64,000 nt of DNA. Source: Henricia sp. BOLD:AAB3569 (taxonomy: Eukaryota > Echinodermata > Asteroidea > Spinulosida > Echinasteridae). The stretch lies in NCBI GenBank assembly GCA_037783545.1, contig JBBELK010000946.1:165135-229134 (forward strand). The letters are read 5' to 3'. The notes beneath the pieces were generated by a model. It was not told the DNA's origin. It did not search any database and saw only the letters and a program-made list of their open reading frames with translations. Position numbers and translations under genes: made by a program. This document shows, in pieces, positions 10,797 through 24,600 of this stretch (positions are counted from its first letter, which is position 1; each line of letters starts with the position of its first letter).

Positions 10797-11850
10797 CTAA
10801 TGGATGATAAGAAAAACAATGCATGAGTTTGGAATTGGGTGTATGATCCTGGCTGGAATTTAGTGACTTCTTGCCCGCCACTGAACGGTACAAACGTTTC
10901 ATGCCACAAAAACAGTGCTCCTTGAACAAATGATCTGCTTTTAGATTTCTGGGGTTCACATGATCAGGCTTTGGTTCACATAAACCAAGGCCCTGATGCC
11001 CCTTTGTAAACCTGCCCACTAACATGGCCATCGGAGGAAAGGGTCTATATACTGGTACATTTTCTGAGATCAACTTGGCCAGCATGTCCTCTTAAATATC
11101 ATGAGGCTTGTATTCATTAATAACAGTACATATTTGGAACAAAATGGGCTATGGTGGCCTTCAGTTGGCCTTCAGTTGGCCTCGGTGAACTTTGAAATTG
11201 GACAAAATGAAGGCCAAAGACTTGCCTGTTATTTTCATAATGTAAGCCCTGCATGTTGCCTATACGTATAGGGGTGCACAAGGGGGCTCACACAGTATAA
11301 CTCTGTATATAGGAGCACCATCTACGGTCTGCTTAAATTTGTTTCGGAACCACAAAGGGGAAAAGCTGATCAACCCCTCCTAGAATTCATTTCCTGTCAG
11401 TCAAGGTCAAATCTGACATTCCGTTAGGCGGCTTGTACATGTAGTTTATAAATGTTCTGGATTTGCTTAAATGGCCATCTTTTTTAAACAGTACCACAGG
11501 AAACTTTTAAGGGACTCTTTTGAGATTATAGGGGTCTATTGTTATCACTTAGCACTCAAAAGGGTTTTTCATCCCATTAAGGCCATTCTAATTTCATTAC
11601 AGAGGCTTCTTTATGGATACTTTTCTGCAACATAATGTAGATACATGTAGCACACATATCAGGTATATCCTGGCACTTCACATGATTACACCTGGGTCCA
11701 ACTTCATAAAGCTGTTTAGCAGAAAAATTTGCTTAATCCAAAATTTGTTTGCTTTTAAAAATGTGTTAATAGTCAAAATTGCATGTCAATTTGTGTTTTT
11801 CACAAGAATATCTGCTATTCTTGCTAAGAACACAAGTTGACATACGATTT

Positions 11851-12105
11851 CAGGGGCCAATTTCATTCAGCTATTTAGCCAAAAAAATTGCTTAATCAAA
11901 AATTTGTTTGCTTTATAAAAATGGGTTAATAGTCAAAATTTTATGTCAAATTGTACTTTTAGCAAGAATAGCAGAACCCCAGTCAATTGTAATACACATC
12001 ACATAAGATTTTGCTGAAAACCCATTTTTATGAAGCAAACAAATTTTTGATTAAGCATGGATTAAGCAAATTGTTTTGCTAAACGGGTTTATGAAATTGG
12101 CCCTA
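11851..12105. mobile_element. CAGGGGCCAATTTCAT palindromic element
   Basis: 255 bp with ends caggggccaatttcat and atgaaattggccctag and long complementary arms (gcttaatcaaaaatttgttt). A partial similar stretch lies at 11693-11830. Confidence 0.75.
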
Positions 12106-12905
12106 GGTCATTTGACTCTTGATAACTTTCCTTAATTTGTAACCTTGCTCCCTGGGGAATATACTACAGCCCTGGCTGCTTGTTAAGCAGCATGGAAGGA
12201 ATCTGGAGTGAAACGGCAAAATCAACTTGGGCGGAAAGTGCTTCTGTGATTTTAGTGTGTCCACGATGATTTTTCTCAATGCGACATGCGTCAAATTTAT
12301 GCACTTTAATGCGTAAAAAGGCTTAGTGTGAACCCACCCTAGCGCTCGGTCCATACTTCACACGAAAGCGAACGTGAACGCGAAAAAGTTGTGGATCCGA
12401 CGTCAAACATTTCATGGCAAACATCTGCACAAGTTGAAACCAGTTCAAATTTCTGCAAATTTGCTGCACGTAAACTTCGCCGTGATGTTAAATGTGCGTT
12501 CGTGTTCGCTTTCGCGTGAAGTTTGAACCGGGTGTAAGGCTCCCCTACTTCAGTAGGGGAGCAGATCCTTACATGTCATTTGTTGTCAGCGCTGGGGGTG
12601 GCGATTGCGGGGTAGATCTCATATCATCAGATTGGTCAAGTGGACCCGAGTCGTCCATCGCAGACATCCTGCACTCCCACTCTGTGGAATCAAATTGGAC
12701 AATGTCTGTTAAAAACGTAATAAAGAAGAAAAATGACAGATGATCTACTTCCGACTTATCTTCTCCAATGTATACACTGCAAAGATGTACATAGATTTTT
12801 CTGGTACCGTTTTGTTCCTAACTTACCCGGTAGGTAAGAAAAAGTATCAATGCTAGAGCTTTTATATGAATGAAATACATTAAAGCATCAATTTGCCTTT
12901 TTTTC

Positions 12906-13045
12906 GTAATTATATAATATTGGATGGCTTTGAGGGTGATATTAGTATATAACGCACGAGTCATGAAAATACCGAACGAGCCGAAGGCGAGTTTGGTATT
13001 TTCATGACGAGAAGACATCCAATATTATTATTGTTATATAAAATG
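12906..13045. repeat. Foldback with cgagtcatgaaaatacc arms
   Basis: Nested inverted repeats centred near 12985, with outer arms atataatattggatg and catccaatattatta. Confidence 0.7.
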
Positions 13046-13814
13046 AAGCTTTGTTTTGAAAGATTTCCGCGAGATTTTTGTCTGTTTGGTGTTGAAAACG
13101 TCAGTTTGCAAATGCATGCGCTTTTGTTACTGTTGTACAGCATTTTTTGTTACTGTACTCTGGCGCGCGTTGCACACGCATGCAATCCATTCCCTCGATC
13201 CATGACGCGCGTGTACGCGTGTGTTCGTGGTGCGCCCAACGTGCACGCACATCGAATCTGGGCTTTGTGCTGCACAGTAACAGAAACGCACGGTGTCTGC
13301 AAAGGCTTCATTTTATATAATAATCTCTTTTCTTGGACATGTTTTCACGGCCATCAATGTCCGAGACACTGCTTCATATTTTTTTTAAAGTACAATGTTA
13401 TACGGATATCCTCGGTTGAACTCAAGTTAGACCATCTAGTAGTGTTTGGTTTGTTTCACATCCGGTCTAAATTGCCGCTGTGACCCACGCGTGTAGCTTG
13501 TTCATTATTGTTGTTGTTGTTGGGGTGCATAACAAAAATGTACGCGCCAATTATGTAAATTAGTAGAAGTCATGATGCAGCTCCACAAACTGAGAAAGAA
13601 TTCAAGTCTAACTCGATCGTGTCTGAACACTCAGTTTTGCGGTTCGGAAGTGTCCCTCACTAGGACCACAGAATGTTAGACCTTTTTTCTGTTTCTGTAA
13701 TACTGTGTCTCGACATCCCGAGTAAGACCATGCTGTTTTAGCAGTCTACGTAAACTAGAACCAAGACCATTTTGGGGTACTAAAACTGATACAAAGACGT
13801 AACCTTAAACCCAC

Positions 13815-14570
13815 ATAAGGCCTTTTCACACTACAACCTCTCAATCCGGGTTGAACTCAACCCGGGGCGAACCCCGAGACCGCCCCGGGTTAAAATGCCA
13901 ATTTTCAACCCCGCATCGTTTCACACTTGTTTCGGTCAAACTGGGTTTATCTCGCCCTGGGTCGAGTTCAACCCCGAGTTGAACGGGGAGGATTCACACT
14001 TGTGCAACGCCAACCCGGGGCGAGTGATATAATTGGGCGTTGCCCGCTTGCGTAAGTGCTGTCACATGCCGGAAATACTTTAAATTTTTCGAATTCATCA
14101 TCACTTTTCTGCCCTATTTATTTTTTGCTGCTTGTGCCATTCTATTTTTACAACAGAAAAGTGCAAAAGTGAATGACGGACGATGTAAAAATAGCCTATC
14201 AAAACGGAAGCTGTGACCTTCACACATTAACATGCATGTTCATGTGTACACCGAACACATATGTACCTGAACACATTCATTCAGCTGGTAGTATAATGCA
14301 AATTATTTTTAAAACGTTAAAATTTGTGCGCTTTACATGACATTTGTAGCTCACAAGCGGCAAGAATATCAAACCTGGGCGAACTCAACCCTGCTCGTTT
14401 CACACTACCATTTTCAACCCAGGGCCGAAAAATTTCTACCCTGGTCCCGAGCAGGGTCGAGTTCAACCCAGGTTGAAACCAATCTCGGGGTTAAAATTTC
14501 TCAAGTATGAAACGTCGCTTTTTTCAAACCCGCGCCAACCCCGAGATTTTTCAAGTGTGAAAAGGCCTAT
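13815..14570. mobile_element. ATAAGGCCTTTTCACAC element (GTTCAACCCGGG family), copy 1
   Basis: 756 bp bounded by ataaggccttttcacac and gtgtgaaaaggcctat, with repeated internal ttcaaccccgggttg-type motifs. No coding frame of note. A second copy is at 20684-21260 and a fragment at 39093-39262. Confidence 0.8.
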
Positions 14571-17500
14571 AGAGACCTATCCCACAATTCCTATTTAATA
14601 TCATTACAGGTTTGCATGCTAAGCATGTACTGCGGACAGACACATGTACATGTACACACATGCAAGTACTGTTTATGCTTGTCTACAATTGGTGCACTCT
14701 ACAATGTATTCTTAGCATAAAGGAGGCCATGAACATATAGGGCACGATATTCCACGTTCAGGCAAGCATGACAGAGGTCATTCGGTATGAAGTCTGCTTG
14801 AGAACAGGCCAGCAATACATGGCTGACCACACATTCTGAGGGGGGTACGGTAAATACACCAATTACAAAAGGGAGAAAAATGAAAGCAGAGGTCAATGGT
14901 GATTTTGTACCTAGGCAACAAAAGGGTGATATAGATACCGATCAAAATGGAGGACAAACTAAAATGAACATACAGAAAATACACCGAGTGTGTAAAAACT
15001 GTAAATACACACAAACAGAAGTAATGACGAATGCATCAATACTGCATACATGTACGTGTACCAAAATAAATCCAGAGTAATGTACCAGTGACTACCAGTA
15101 TGCGAGTCATTTTAAAATTTACAAACAGACGGACCTACCGGTACATGTATCAAAAACAGCCAAATGAAGTTTCAAGACACCGTACCGGTAGATTTTTTAC
15201 AGAATTTGAAAACTGTTACAAAGTGCATTATCTCTGTGTGTGATTGAGGATGTGCCTGATAAAAACCAACCTTTGTATTATAAGTCAACTCAGTACCTCA
15301 TCTACATACGTTCTGAGCAAAAATGAACAACTCTTTATGCTTTCAAGAAGTGCAAACTGCAAAGCCAACTTCCTATTTAGGCTGGTTCCTTGGTAGTACT
15401 GCACAGATAACAGTCATAATAGTAGTCAAGGAACTAGATTTGTTCACATGACAATGCCCCTATAAAAATTTGTGTGCACACGCATTTATATACGTGTATA
15501 AATTCATCTTTAATTATTATTATTATTTTTATTTTTTTAAAGATATCATCTGAGGAAGAATAATTGCATTAGACAGTTGGAGCCACTTCTTTCTTCCATT
15601 TAAGTCAGGTTTTTCCCTGTTAAATGGTGGATTAAACTGTTTGGATTACAAATCCTGTATAAGGGCTTGTGTTTTACCGGTAAAAATGTCAGCCCAAATA
15701 CCAGCCACATTGCTGTAACATTCTCTTGTTTAGTGCCCCAGGGTTTCAATTTTGGTGCAACATAAAACACTGAACTGTAGGTTTAGTGCAGTCAGAAGAC
15801 AGTTAACCAATGTTACATGGAATTGACTGGTGTTGGCTCGGGTCCTTTAGTCAAGAGCCCCGATTATGATTTTGGTTCGGAGGTTTGAGTCCGGTGTTTT
15901 AATGCGAGACATGAATCAAGTAGAATAGTTTGCTCCCGTCATATGTCATGACTCAGGTCAGACTCGAGACGAATCATTGACTGGAGTAACCATGTACAAT
16001 CCTGGACCAATGCTTCAGTTACATGTTCTTCAATTGATCTAGTGGTTCAGTTGGTATTTTGAGCCCTTATTGCAAAGTTCTGCCAACTGCCCTCAGACAC
16101 AATGCCCTTTTAGTACTACATTCTAAAAATGCACATGTAGTATACTTACATCTCACAGGGACCTACATGTATTAAGTTGAACATTTAATTACAACAGAAT
16201 TTTCTTGGAATTTTCTTTTACCACTTAACAAAATTGCCAGGCCAAACAGGGATGCATGTTTTGGGCAAAATTTCTGAACAATGTATGATGAACATAAAAT
16301 ACTTTTTATCATGTTTTATTATGTTTTACGGTACCTTGTTAAATGTCGGATCAAAAGCTGAAATGGAATCAACAAAACTGATCATTTCAACATGTTCTTT
16401 AATAAATCTAAACGCACTTTGTTCTACGAGAAAATTGAAATTTTCTCTGAGAAGACTGCAAAAGGTAATAGAACCAAGGCCGAGAGTTGGGGTAACAAAC
16501 CAAAGGTTTTGTGGCTTCCCCTGAAATTAAAGTCCCGATACACACATACGGAGAGAATTGAAAAGATGAATATGGCTTCAGACCTTGTGCACAAAACATA
16601 AGAGAAATTTGGGGTTTTCTATCAAAATCTGCACTTACTGATGGTTGATAAGTTATTTTAAAGAAACATGTTCCCAATCAAGTTGTCAATTCTTACTACA
16701 TGTACACATGTACCGGTATGTATCATATGGCAATGTATTCAAGCAACATACAAGTTAAAAACTATGGTTGCAACAAAAACTAAAGAACTGTGTTGTTTTT
16801 TATTTGTTGATTACAGTTTGCTACAACAAATATTTCTACAATTTAGGAAAAGTGTCTCCAAAATATCAAAATTGCACCTACATACATACAATTTTAAGTT
16901 ATCCACTGTGATTTGTAAAAACTGCTCTCAACCTTAAAAGGATCATAACTACTTAAGATAATGAAGATTCTTAAAAACTAATAAATAGACCAAAGCAGAA
17001 GAGAACAGAAAAAAATGTCAACAAGACAACATTTTGGAAGTAATTTCATCTTTTTTTTCTTCAAATGTGGACTGACATTTGTTGACCTATTTGTTGCATG
17101 CAAGATTCCCTTTATGTGTTTTATGAGTCTCCCCTTTGCTGTAGTGTTACATTATCAGCCATGACTGCTTCCCACTGGAAATGGTCACATGACCTGAGCT
17201 ATATTTATAAACACTCATTCCTCACACTGATATGTCAAAGGTCAAGCTATCACACACTGAAGGCATGATCAAGTCACCCCCCTGTGACCTCGGGCTCTGA
17301 TTGGCTGGCCGGCCAGCACAAGGTAACAAAGCCAATGCTAATGTGGGATGTTGAATAAACCATAAGGGACTGATCACCATGCCAACCGGCACTTCGTCAT
17401 GTGATGTCATCGTGATTGGCAGATCAGGGAATGCCAGGAGGGCATTGTGGGATTGTGGGAAATGGCTGATGATGATTTGCCGCCTAGAGGGGTTCAATGC

Positions 17501-18874
17501 TAACATGGGCATGGGACACGCCCAGGACAAAGGCTTGTGTGACAAAGAACTCCATAGCTAACTGTGTCTATACAGGAAACACACATAGGGGGTCTGGGTT
17601 CTTAACCAAACGGAACATGCCAGAAGGGTGCATGCAAGACCCTCCTACCCTAAATATTGAATGTCTAAAACATGTCAACTGCATCTTCTCTTACATCCCA
17701 ATGCAACAGATGACACGCTGCCCCCTTTTCACTTTCTTGATGGGCCAGTTGAATGAGATGGCAATTTACATTGATAAGAATGTGAAAATAATTAATTTGA
17801 CCATAATGATTTAAACAACAACCACAAAATACAAAATATGGAAAATTGACAAAATATGACACAGATGTGAAATCATTCTGAAGAGGGCCCTATTCAATTT
17901 TGGGATTTTTACATATTTTTAGCATATTCCACGCTTATTATCAGTGAAAACCCCACGTGAATACAACCTTTGGTTCAAAAGTTACAATCGTTCGAATGCC
18001 ATGTCAAATACAGGATTCTTTTGGAGACAGTTTCAGTTTTTTGTTGTTGTTGACAATTATCATCATTTTTACCACTTTCCTTTTGAATTTTTGTTAATTT
18101 TCATGTGAATTAAAGGAGAATGTTTCACTATATGTTTTTGTTAGTTGTACTGTTACTGCAATGGTAACAACTTTTAATAACCCATTCATACTTAACTTTT
18201 AAGAGAATTAGAAAGCAGAATATCACAAGATTTCAAGATATTTGGAGGGGGATATCAAAGTAAGGAATGCACTGCCAATAATACCGTGCAGTGGAAAAGT
18301 CCAGGGCATGTTTCCAAGGCATCAGCGACAATTCTGATTTTTTACTTATAAAATGCACAAATATGTAACTTTTGTTATATAATTATGTGGCTCCCACTCC
18401 GCAAGCAAAATCAGCGATAACGCACTTTATCATCACATTTCTTGGAAAGGTAAGTCACAGAAGGTATGTAAGCCAAAAAGAGCAAAGGAGGGCAAAAATG
18501 ATTTGATATAAAATTCAGCTTATGTTCTGAAAATTAGCAAAGTCACGCAAAAACGCAAATTTTTGGGCTAATACTTCAGTTGGACATTTCTAGCACATCC
18601 ATGTTCGGTTGCACCAATCGTCGTTGGATGTCGTCGGAAAATGGGATGGCCAATGGTAATTTTACATTCTGAAAAGGGTTTGAGAAAATTAGTCACTGGA
18701 CCTGCTTCTTTGGTTTAGTCAGAGGGGTGTCTGGGTGTCTTTTAGACACTTTGGGACACCTTTTAGAGAAACAATTTAAACATCAAATTAGCAATTTGTG
18801 GCAACCCGGTTTGAAGTGTTGTAGCAGTTTGGACACCTAACTTTCAAGACCCTTATGATTTATTCTCCCATCCC
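14571..18874. other. No gene seen (probable first intron of GATAD2)
   Basis: AT-rich sequence with acatgtacatgta palindromes and a few weak repeats (ggactcgagac type near 15835-15985). The open frames are short and lack splice or family support. Confidence 0.5.
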
Positions 18875-19171
18875 ATGTGTGACCCGCTCTAGAAAAAGGT
18901 AGCATAAGTCACGCAGGCTAGGTCCAGTTTTTGCAACCATAAGAACAAATCTGCAACAAATCCACGCTCATTAAAACACAAAAACATAAATGGAAATTCC
19001 TGGCAGGGTCCAAAAACCGTCTGGAATGCCCATCCTTCACCTGGAATTTCCTTCGTGTTTTTGTATTTTAATGAGCGTGGATCTGACACAGATTTCTTGT
19101 TATGGTCGCGAAAACTTGACCTAGCCTGCGCGACTTACATGTATGCTACTTTTTCCAGAGCGGATCACATA
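18875..19171. mobile_element. Foldback element TGTGACCCGCTCTAGAAAAA
   Basis: Ends tgtgacccgctctagaaaaa and ttttccagagcggatcaca are inverted, and a second inner pair (ccacgctcattaaaac) also folds. About 297 bp, non-coding. Confidence 0.8.
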
Positions 19172-20637
19172 TGTTTGGTTGTTTCATTTGAATGGTGATT
19201 GGGCACAATATTAGATATTGCATTATAAGTTCTGGCTAAACCATTCTTGGCCTACATGTATATAGGCTTACAGTTTAGCACCAATTAAACCCAGATTAGA
19301 CCACGCATTTTGCAAGAAAAACTGAAGAATAGTTTTCTGGAAATTAATTTTTATGGATCGCGCGCACACGCAGTATATGATGAGCATATCAACTGAGAAC
19401 GAATATTTGAAACACCCCGCCAAGACCAGGAAAACACATATGGATTTTCATGTTCTTTTTTTAACAAAGCTGAAATATCTTCGGATGAGATTGTTGATGT
19501 CTTTCTTTTGATTTATAATGGTTTTATTTGCAGAATCGCTCAAAAACAGATCATCTACAGGGCCTTTAACCCCGCAATTGCGGGGTTCAATTCTACCCCA
19601 AAGGCGACTTGAAAAAGGGAATCAGACCCGAGTCTGATCCGCCTTTTTCAATTCACCTTTTGCATATTACACTAAGTGCCTACCCAGCTTCAACTCGCCT
19701 TTTTAGAAATTGCGGAGTTTGATTCGACAAAGGCGAATCGAGTGTAAACGGGCCTATAGTAGTAGTACGTAGCAGTACCCTCCTAATCGGCAAAAATCCA
19801 AAACTGTTTTTTCCCTCTCACATGTACATGGACAATTAAAAGCACAAAATGTTCCCTTTTATCACATTTCGCCAAGAATGGGGACAAAACAGATGTAGGT
19901 GATTGCCTAGCACATACTAAAACACAGTCAGTACATGTAGGCCTATCCAGCAGTACATGTAGGCCTATTCCGTACATGTACACATGCGCAGGACGTCTGC
20001 ACTCATTTCTCACCTCTGGAGCATACAGAGATAACATGAGCGTTTGAAATTAACATTTTGACATGAAGATAGGTACATCATTACACCAAGTGTATGCTGA
20101 CGCATGCAAACTATTTCCACTCCAATTATTGTATCTGATTGCACCAGAGAATTATGTTTATAAGTTAGTCAATATGTCATAATTTACTGTGTACATGTAC
20201 CTACATGTACAAAGTACATGTATGTAGAAACAGTTAAGACTGGCCAAGAAAACAGATTTTAATGTCCCGCATAATCATAAACATTTACTGGTCAGTTACA
20301 TGTGGGCAGTTCCACACCTTTTACAGTAGCTTGTACACATAAGCAAATAAAATGCCACCACATTAGCATACATTGTGCTGTAATTAATGATTTTTCTGAA
20401 ATAAAAAACAAGCTGGGCTTATTAGAGTGTTAAATGTTAATTTAATTCCCGTCAGGCGCTTATTATATTACCTTACGAGCGCCTAACAGTAACAGGCAGC
20501 CAGGGTGGTATACTCCCAAGGGAGATGGGAAAGGTTGATTTTAACAGGAATGGAATGCTATTCAGATCCCAATCATCAGGGGTAATAATCTGAAGCACCA
20601 TAGCTGAATCACAAAAATCTCAAAATTTGTACGTGCA
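19172..20637. other. No gene seen
   Basis: Contains a partly inverted ccgcaattgcggggtt / aaaggcgaatcgagtgtaaa repeat (19560-19760), a gcagtacatgtaggcctat duplication near 19930-19970, and otherwise unassigned sequence. Confidence 0.45.
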
Positions 20638-20683
20638 GCAGGGGCGGATCCAGGAATGTTTCCAAGGAGGGGGTTTCCAAAGC

Positions 20684-21260
20684 GACGTTTCACACTTGAG
20701 AAATTTCAACCCCGCGCCAACCCCGAGATTGGTTTTGCCCCGGGTTGAAACGCTCGCCCCGGGTTTAAAACGTTGGTGTTAAACGAGCAGGGTCGAGTTC
20801 GCCCCGAGTTGAGATTCTTGCCGCTTGTGAGCTACAGACATCATGCTAAAGTGCACCAATTACGCGAATACTACCAGCCGAGCGACTATTTTTTTGAGGC
20901 TATTTTTACATCCCCCGTCGTTCACTTTTGCACTTTTCTCGTTAAAAATGGCACAAGCAGCAGAAAAAAAACAGTTCAGAAAATCTGTGATGAATTCGGA
21001 AAACTGGAACTATTACCGGCAGGAGACAGCACTTACACACGCGCAACGCTCGATTATCACTCGCCCCGGTTGTGAATCCTCTCAGTTCAACACCGGGTTT
21101 AACTCGTCCCGGGGCTAGAAAATCCCGGTTTGGCCGAAACATGTGTGAAACGAAGCAGGGTTGAATGCGGGGTTCAAAATTCCCATTCCAATCCGGGGCG
21201 GTCTCGGGTTGAGTTCAACCCGGCATGCCCGGGTTGAGAGGCCTGGTGTGAAAAGGCCTT
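20684..21260. mobile_element. GTTCAACCCGGG family element, copy 2
   Basis: Bounded by gacgtttcacac and gtgtgaaaaggccttt. It starts within the remains of a CAGGGGCGGATCC element (20638 onward), suggesting a nested insertion. Confidence 0.7.
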
Positions 21261-24200
21261 TTGTGTGATTGAGTATTTGTATGATAAAAACCAACCTGTG
21301 TAAATTAGCTCAGTAAACTTGTATTACATGCGTCTCCATCTAACTTTTGAGAAAACAACGGAAAAGTGTGTTCATGAATGCTTTCAAGACATTGTGCAAA
21401 CCCAACGTCCTACATGTACATGTATTTAGGCTGGTTCCCTGACTATACTCCATGGAAAACGAGCCAAACATTTAGTTTCGTCCTTGTAAAAAAAATGTGT
21501 GCACACAAATTTATATAAATCGGGCAGAATCACTGCATTGGAAAGTTGAAACCACTTCTACATGTATAGATCTTCCATTTGAGTAAGGTTTTTTCAGGTC
21601 AAATGCTTGGGAAAGAATTTACATGTCGGACATCACTTAAAGGCAGTATATCTCGAAAATCAGAAATGTTCACAGATTTACGCCTAACTTACACAATATA
21701 CCCCCGGTAAACATGATGACCGTAGAAACCTTTCCCTGAAATGGTTTTGTCTAAAGTGCTATAATCTTTGAGAAATTAGTAAAACAATTAGTTTTCGTCT
21801 CATGAGACGAAAATTCAATTCGCCCCAAAACCATTTCGCCCAAGTGCCATTTCGCCCGAATGCCATTTCGCCCCAAATCACTTCGTCCAAACACTACATC
21901 GCCAAAATGCTACTTCGCTCCAAAACCACTTCGTGCACAGGCCGTGGTTCAGGGTAAAATGGTTCAGGGCGAAGTGGTTATGGGGTGAAATGACTGCAAA
22001 CCCTTTTTTGACTGTTTTCTCAAATGTTAGATGAAGTACGGAGCTGGTTTTTGCTCAGTTTGGTTTTAATCATGCATATCTTCAATCACACAGGGGGATA
22101 AAACTATTTGTAACAGTTTACCAATCATGTATACTGTCGCTAAAAAAAGTCTCTGTTTTTCCAAGTAAAATCATATTTTTTCCTGCCAATTGGTTTTGTT
22201 TTTTTCTGTTTAGATCTGCACTTACTGATGGTTATTGGCTAATTAGTCATTTTAAAAGATGAATCTAGAAAAAGACCCGGGCTGGATGCCCAGATAGTTC
22301 AGTTGGTAGAGCAATTGGCCATGTAAGCCAAGGACCTGGGTTCGAATCCCAGTCAAGCACTGCAATTTTCTCGTGTTTCTAAATTAATTTTTCTAAATTA
22401 TCAATCTTGTCATATACATTCAATAGTCATTTTAAGGAAAAAATAGTGATGTCCTTAAAACTAATACCGCATAGATTTGCCCATGAATATGGAATTTTAT
22501 GAACATGTATATATATGCAGGTCAAAATACTTTGCCTGCTGTACCAAGGGCAGAAGGCCGGTGAATATGCATGATCTGATGATTGCATAAAATACTAAAT
22601 TTGATTCGTTCGACAGTGGATTTTTGTACTGCACTACATGGTTATAAGAAACTGGTGAAACAAAAATTAGTTGTAGAATTAAATAAAATGGATGTAGTAA
22701 ATGAAACTAAAATGGATCAGTAATTTGTAAAAAAAATAAAAAATAAAAAATCTCCCCAAACTCTTGTCAAATTTATTCTTTGCTTTAAATTTTGTTTGGC
22801 CAGAGTAACAAAATGAAATGGCTTTAAATCATAACATATTTAATTTTGCAATACAACACCTTCTTTCTTCTCCCCCCACCCCACATATACCCACATGTAC
22901 AATATTCACAAGATCAACGGAGTCATATGACTTAGTTGCCATAAAATTAAACTTTAATTTTGGAGCCGGAAGGGAATTTTCAAAAACAAAATTCCTCTTA
23001 AAAAGGGTTTTTGCAGGTTTTTCGATCTTCCCGTGATTAGCGTAAATTTAACTGTCACGTTCATGTATAATATTTCTTGTGATGTTGTTCTTCTGTAACC
23101 ATTAGTTTTGTCCAAAATTGCGAGTGTTGATGTTTTGTGAATTTTTGATGTTGTAGTTGTTGTATCTTATTCCAGTTTATTTGTGATTGTGAAGTTGTTT
23201 AATTTAGTATGTGTTTGCAGGGCCCCAATGGAAACCGGTTTTTGTAAACTGTTTGAGCACACCCTGGGTAAATAAATGGGATAAATAAATAAATCTAAAA
23301 AAAATTCGAATAATTCCTGTGGGTCTTTTAAAAAGAATTCTTTAATTTACTTTACATCTTAAGTGCCCCTCCCACACCACTACTCCACCTCCCCATTGCC
23401 TGCCCCACCCACAAAAAGGTTAGATTTTCTGGGACGATAAAAGCTGCATCAACACAAAAATACATGTTCTTATGTATGAGGACCACGTTAAAAAATGTGA
23501 TTTAATTAGATTTCATAACTTGTAAGCCATTAATTTTATATCAAAATTAGCTCAAAGTTTTTTCGGATCATGAAAATGCCAACCAGAACTCACAATCGCT
23601 TTGACAAAAACTATTTATCAATTAATCTTTCAGCCACAAACTAAACATTTATAAGTAAATTCAGAACCATCATGTTTAATAATGCAGGTGACACAGGCCC
23701 TGATACACACAGTGACAAACCCCCAGCAACACCCCAGTGCACATGCACTGACGTAACACAAAGTTTACATGCAACTCGCGCCCTTCCAAGTACTTTGCTT
23801 TACACACAACCCACGTGTACAAACTGGCCTTTTGGGTCGAATACAACAAGAATTTGGGAGTCATATTGACAATAGTTTGAACATTTTCTCAATGCCAAAC
23901 TTAAACTCCAAGACTTGTGTAATTTTCCCCTCACTTTTCTGACATTTTAGGGCTTTTTTCCTTGAATGAAACACATCAGTAAATGCGAACAGCCGGGGGA
24001 ATCCCTCTACAACTCACTCCAATACATGTGTGTCGTCAGTTTATGATTTCAACTTTGGGAGAATTTAAACACTTGGCAGGAAAAACATGCCCCATTTTCT
24101 GCTAACCACGAAATGAATATCAATGCTGGCATTACGGCCAGGTTTGGTGGTCCTTATATAAACGTTACACTAACAAATAAAGTCACAAACGGAACGATCA

Positions 24201-24415
24201 ACGACACATGTGGAAACATTTTGTTAAAAAAATGTCCACGATCTCGTAAACGCAAGACTACCTCTCTCGTCCATGATGGTACTCCCCACGAGATGGCGCG
24301 TTTTCGGCGTGAAAATTAAATCGAATAACCACGAAATTTAACTTTCTCACACCAGCTTCAAAACATCCAACAAAAGAAGTTCAGTTTCTCAAATTTTTTA
24401 GGTTAATAACATTTA
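21261..24415. other. No gene seen apart from a tRNA-like sequence
   Basis: AT-rich sequence with a short atttcgcccaaatgcc-type repeat (21815-21990) and simple aaataaaa runs. No exon could be supported. Confidence 0.4.
22286..22362 (+). repeat. tRNA-like sequence (Thr-like TGT loop), probably SINE or pseudogene
   Basis: Box A tagttcagttggtagagca, an anticodon arm ttggc-catgtaa-gccaa, and box B ggttcgaatcc are present. The acceptor-stem halves do not pair well and position 33 is A rather than U, so I do not call a working tRNA. Confidence 0.45.
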
Positions 24416-24421
24416 ACTTAC

Positions 24422-24600
24422 CGACAAAATAACAAATTTAGGAAAGGGGCTACAGTGACCTCTCGCGCAGCTGATGAAAACCGTGTGAAGCAGCCTATTC
24501 AAAACGCTCCGGCCAATGGCGAGTAGCCCGTGCGCACACGCCTGCACGCCGCCGACGTACGAATCTCCTTAGCTTCGGTCCTTTCCACTCAACTCAAACC
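24422..24600 (-). promoter_or_regulatory. Candidate GATAD2 promoter / non-coding first exon
   Basis: A CpG-richer patch with an inverted CCAAT motif (ggccaatggc near 24514) and, on the minus strand, a strong donor TTTGTCG|GTAAGT at 24422/24421. The first coding exon of GATAD2 needs an upstream exon, and this is the best-looking minus-strand donor I noticed in the right setting. The assignment is inference only; an intron of about 13.6 kb would be required. Confidence 0.35.

Noticed and set aside
20773..21118. Pair of 90-100 codon plus-strand frames
   Set aside because: They lie inside a GTTCAACCCGGG-type transposable element copy.
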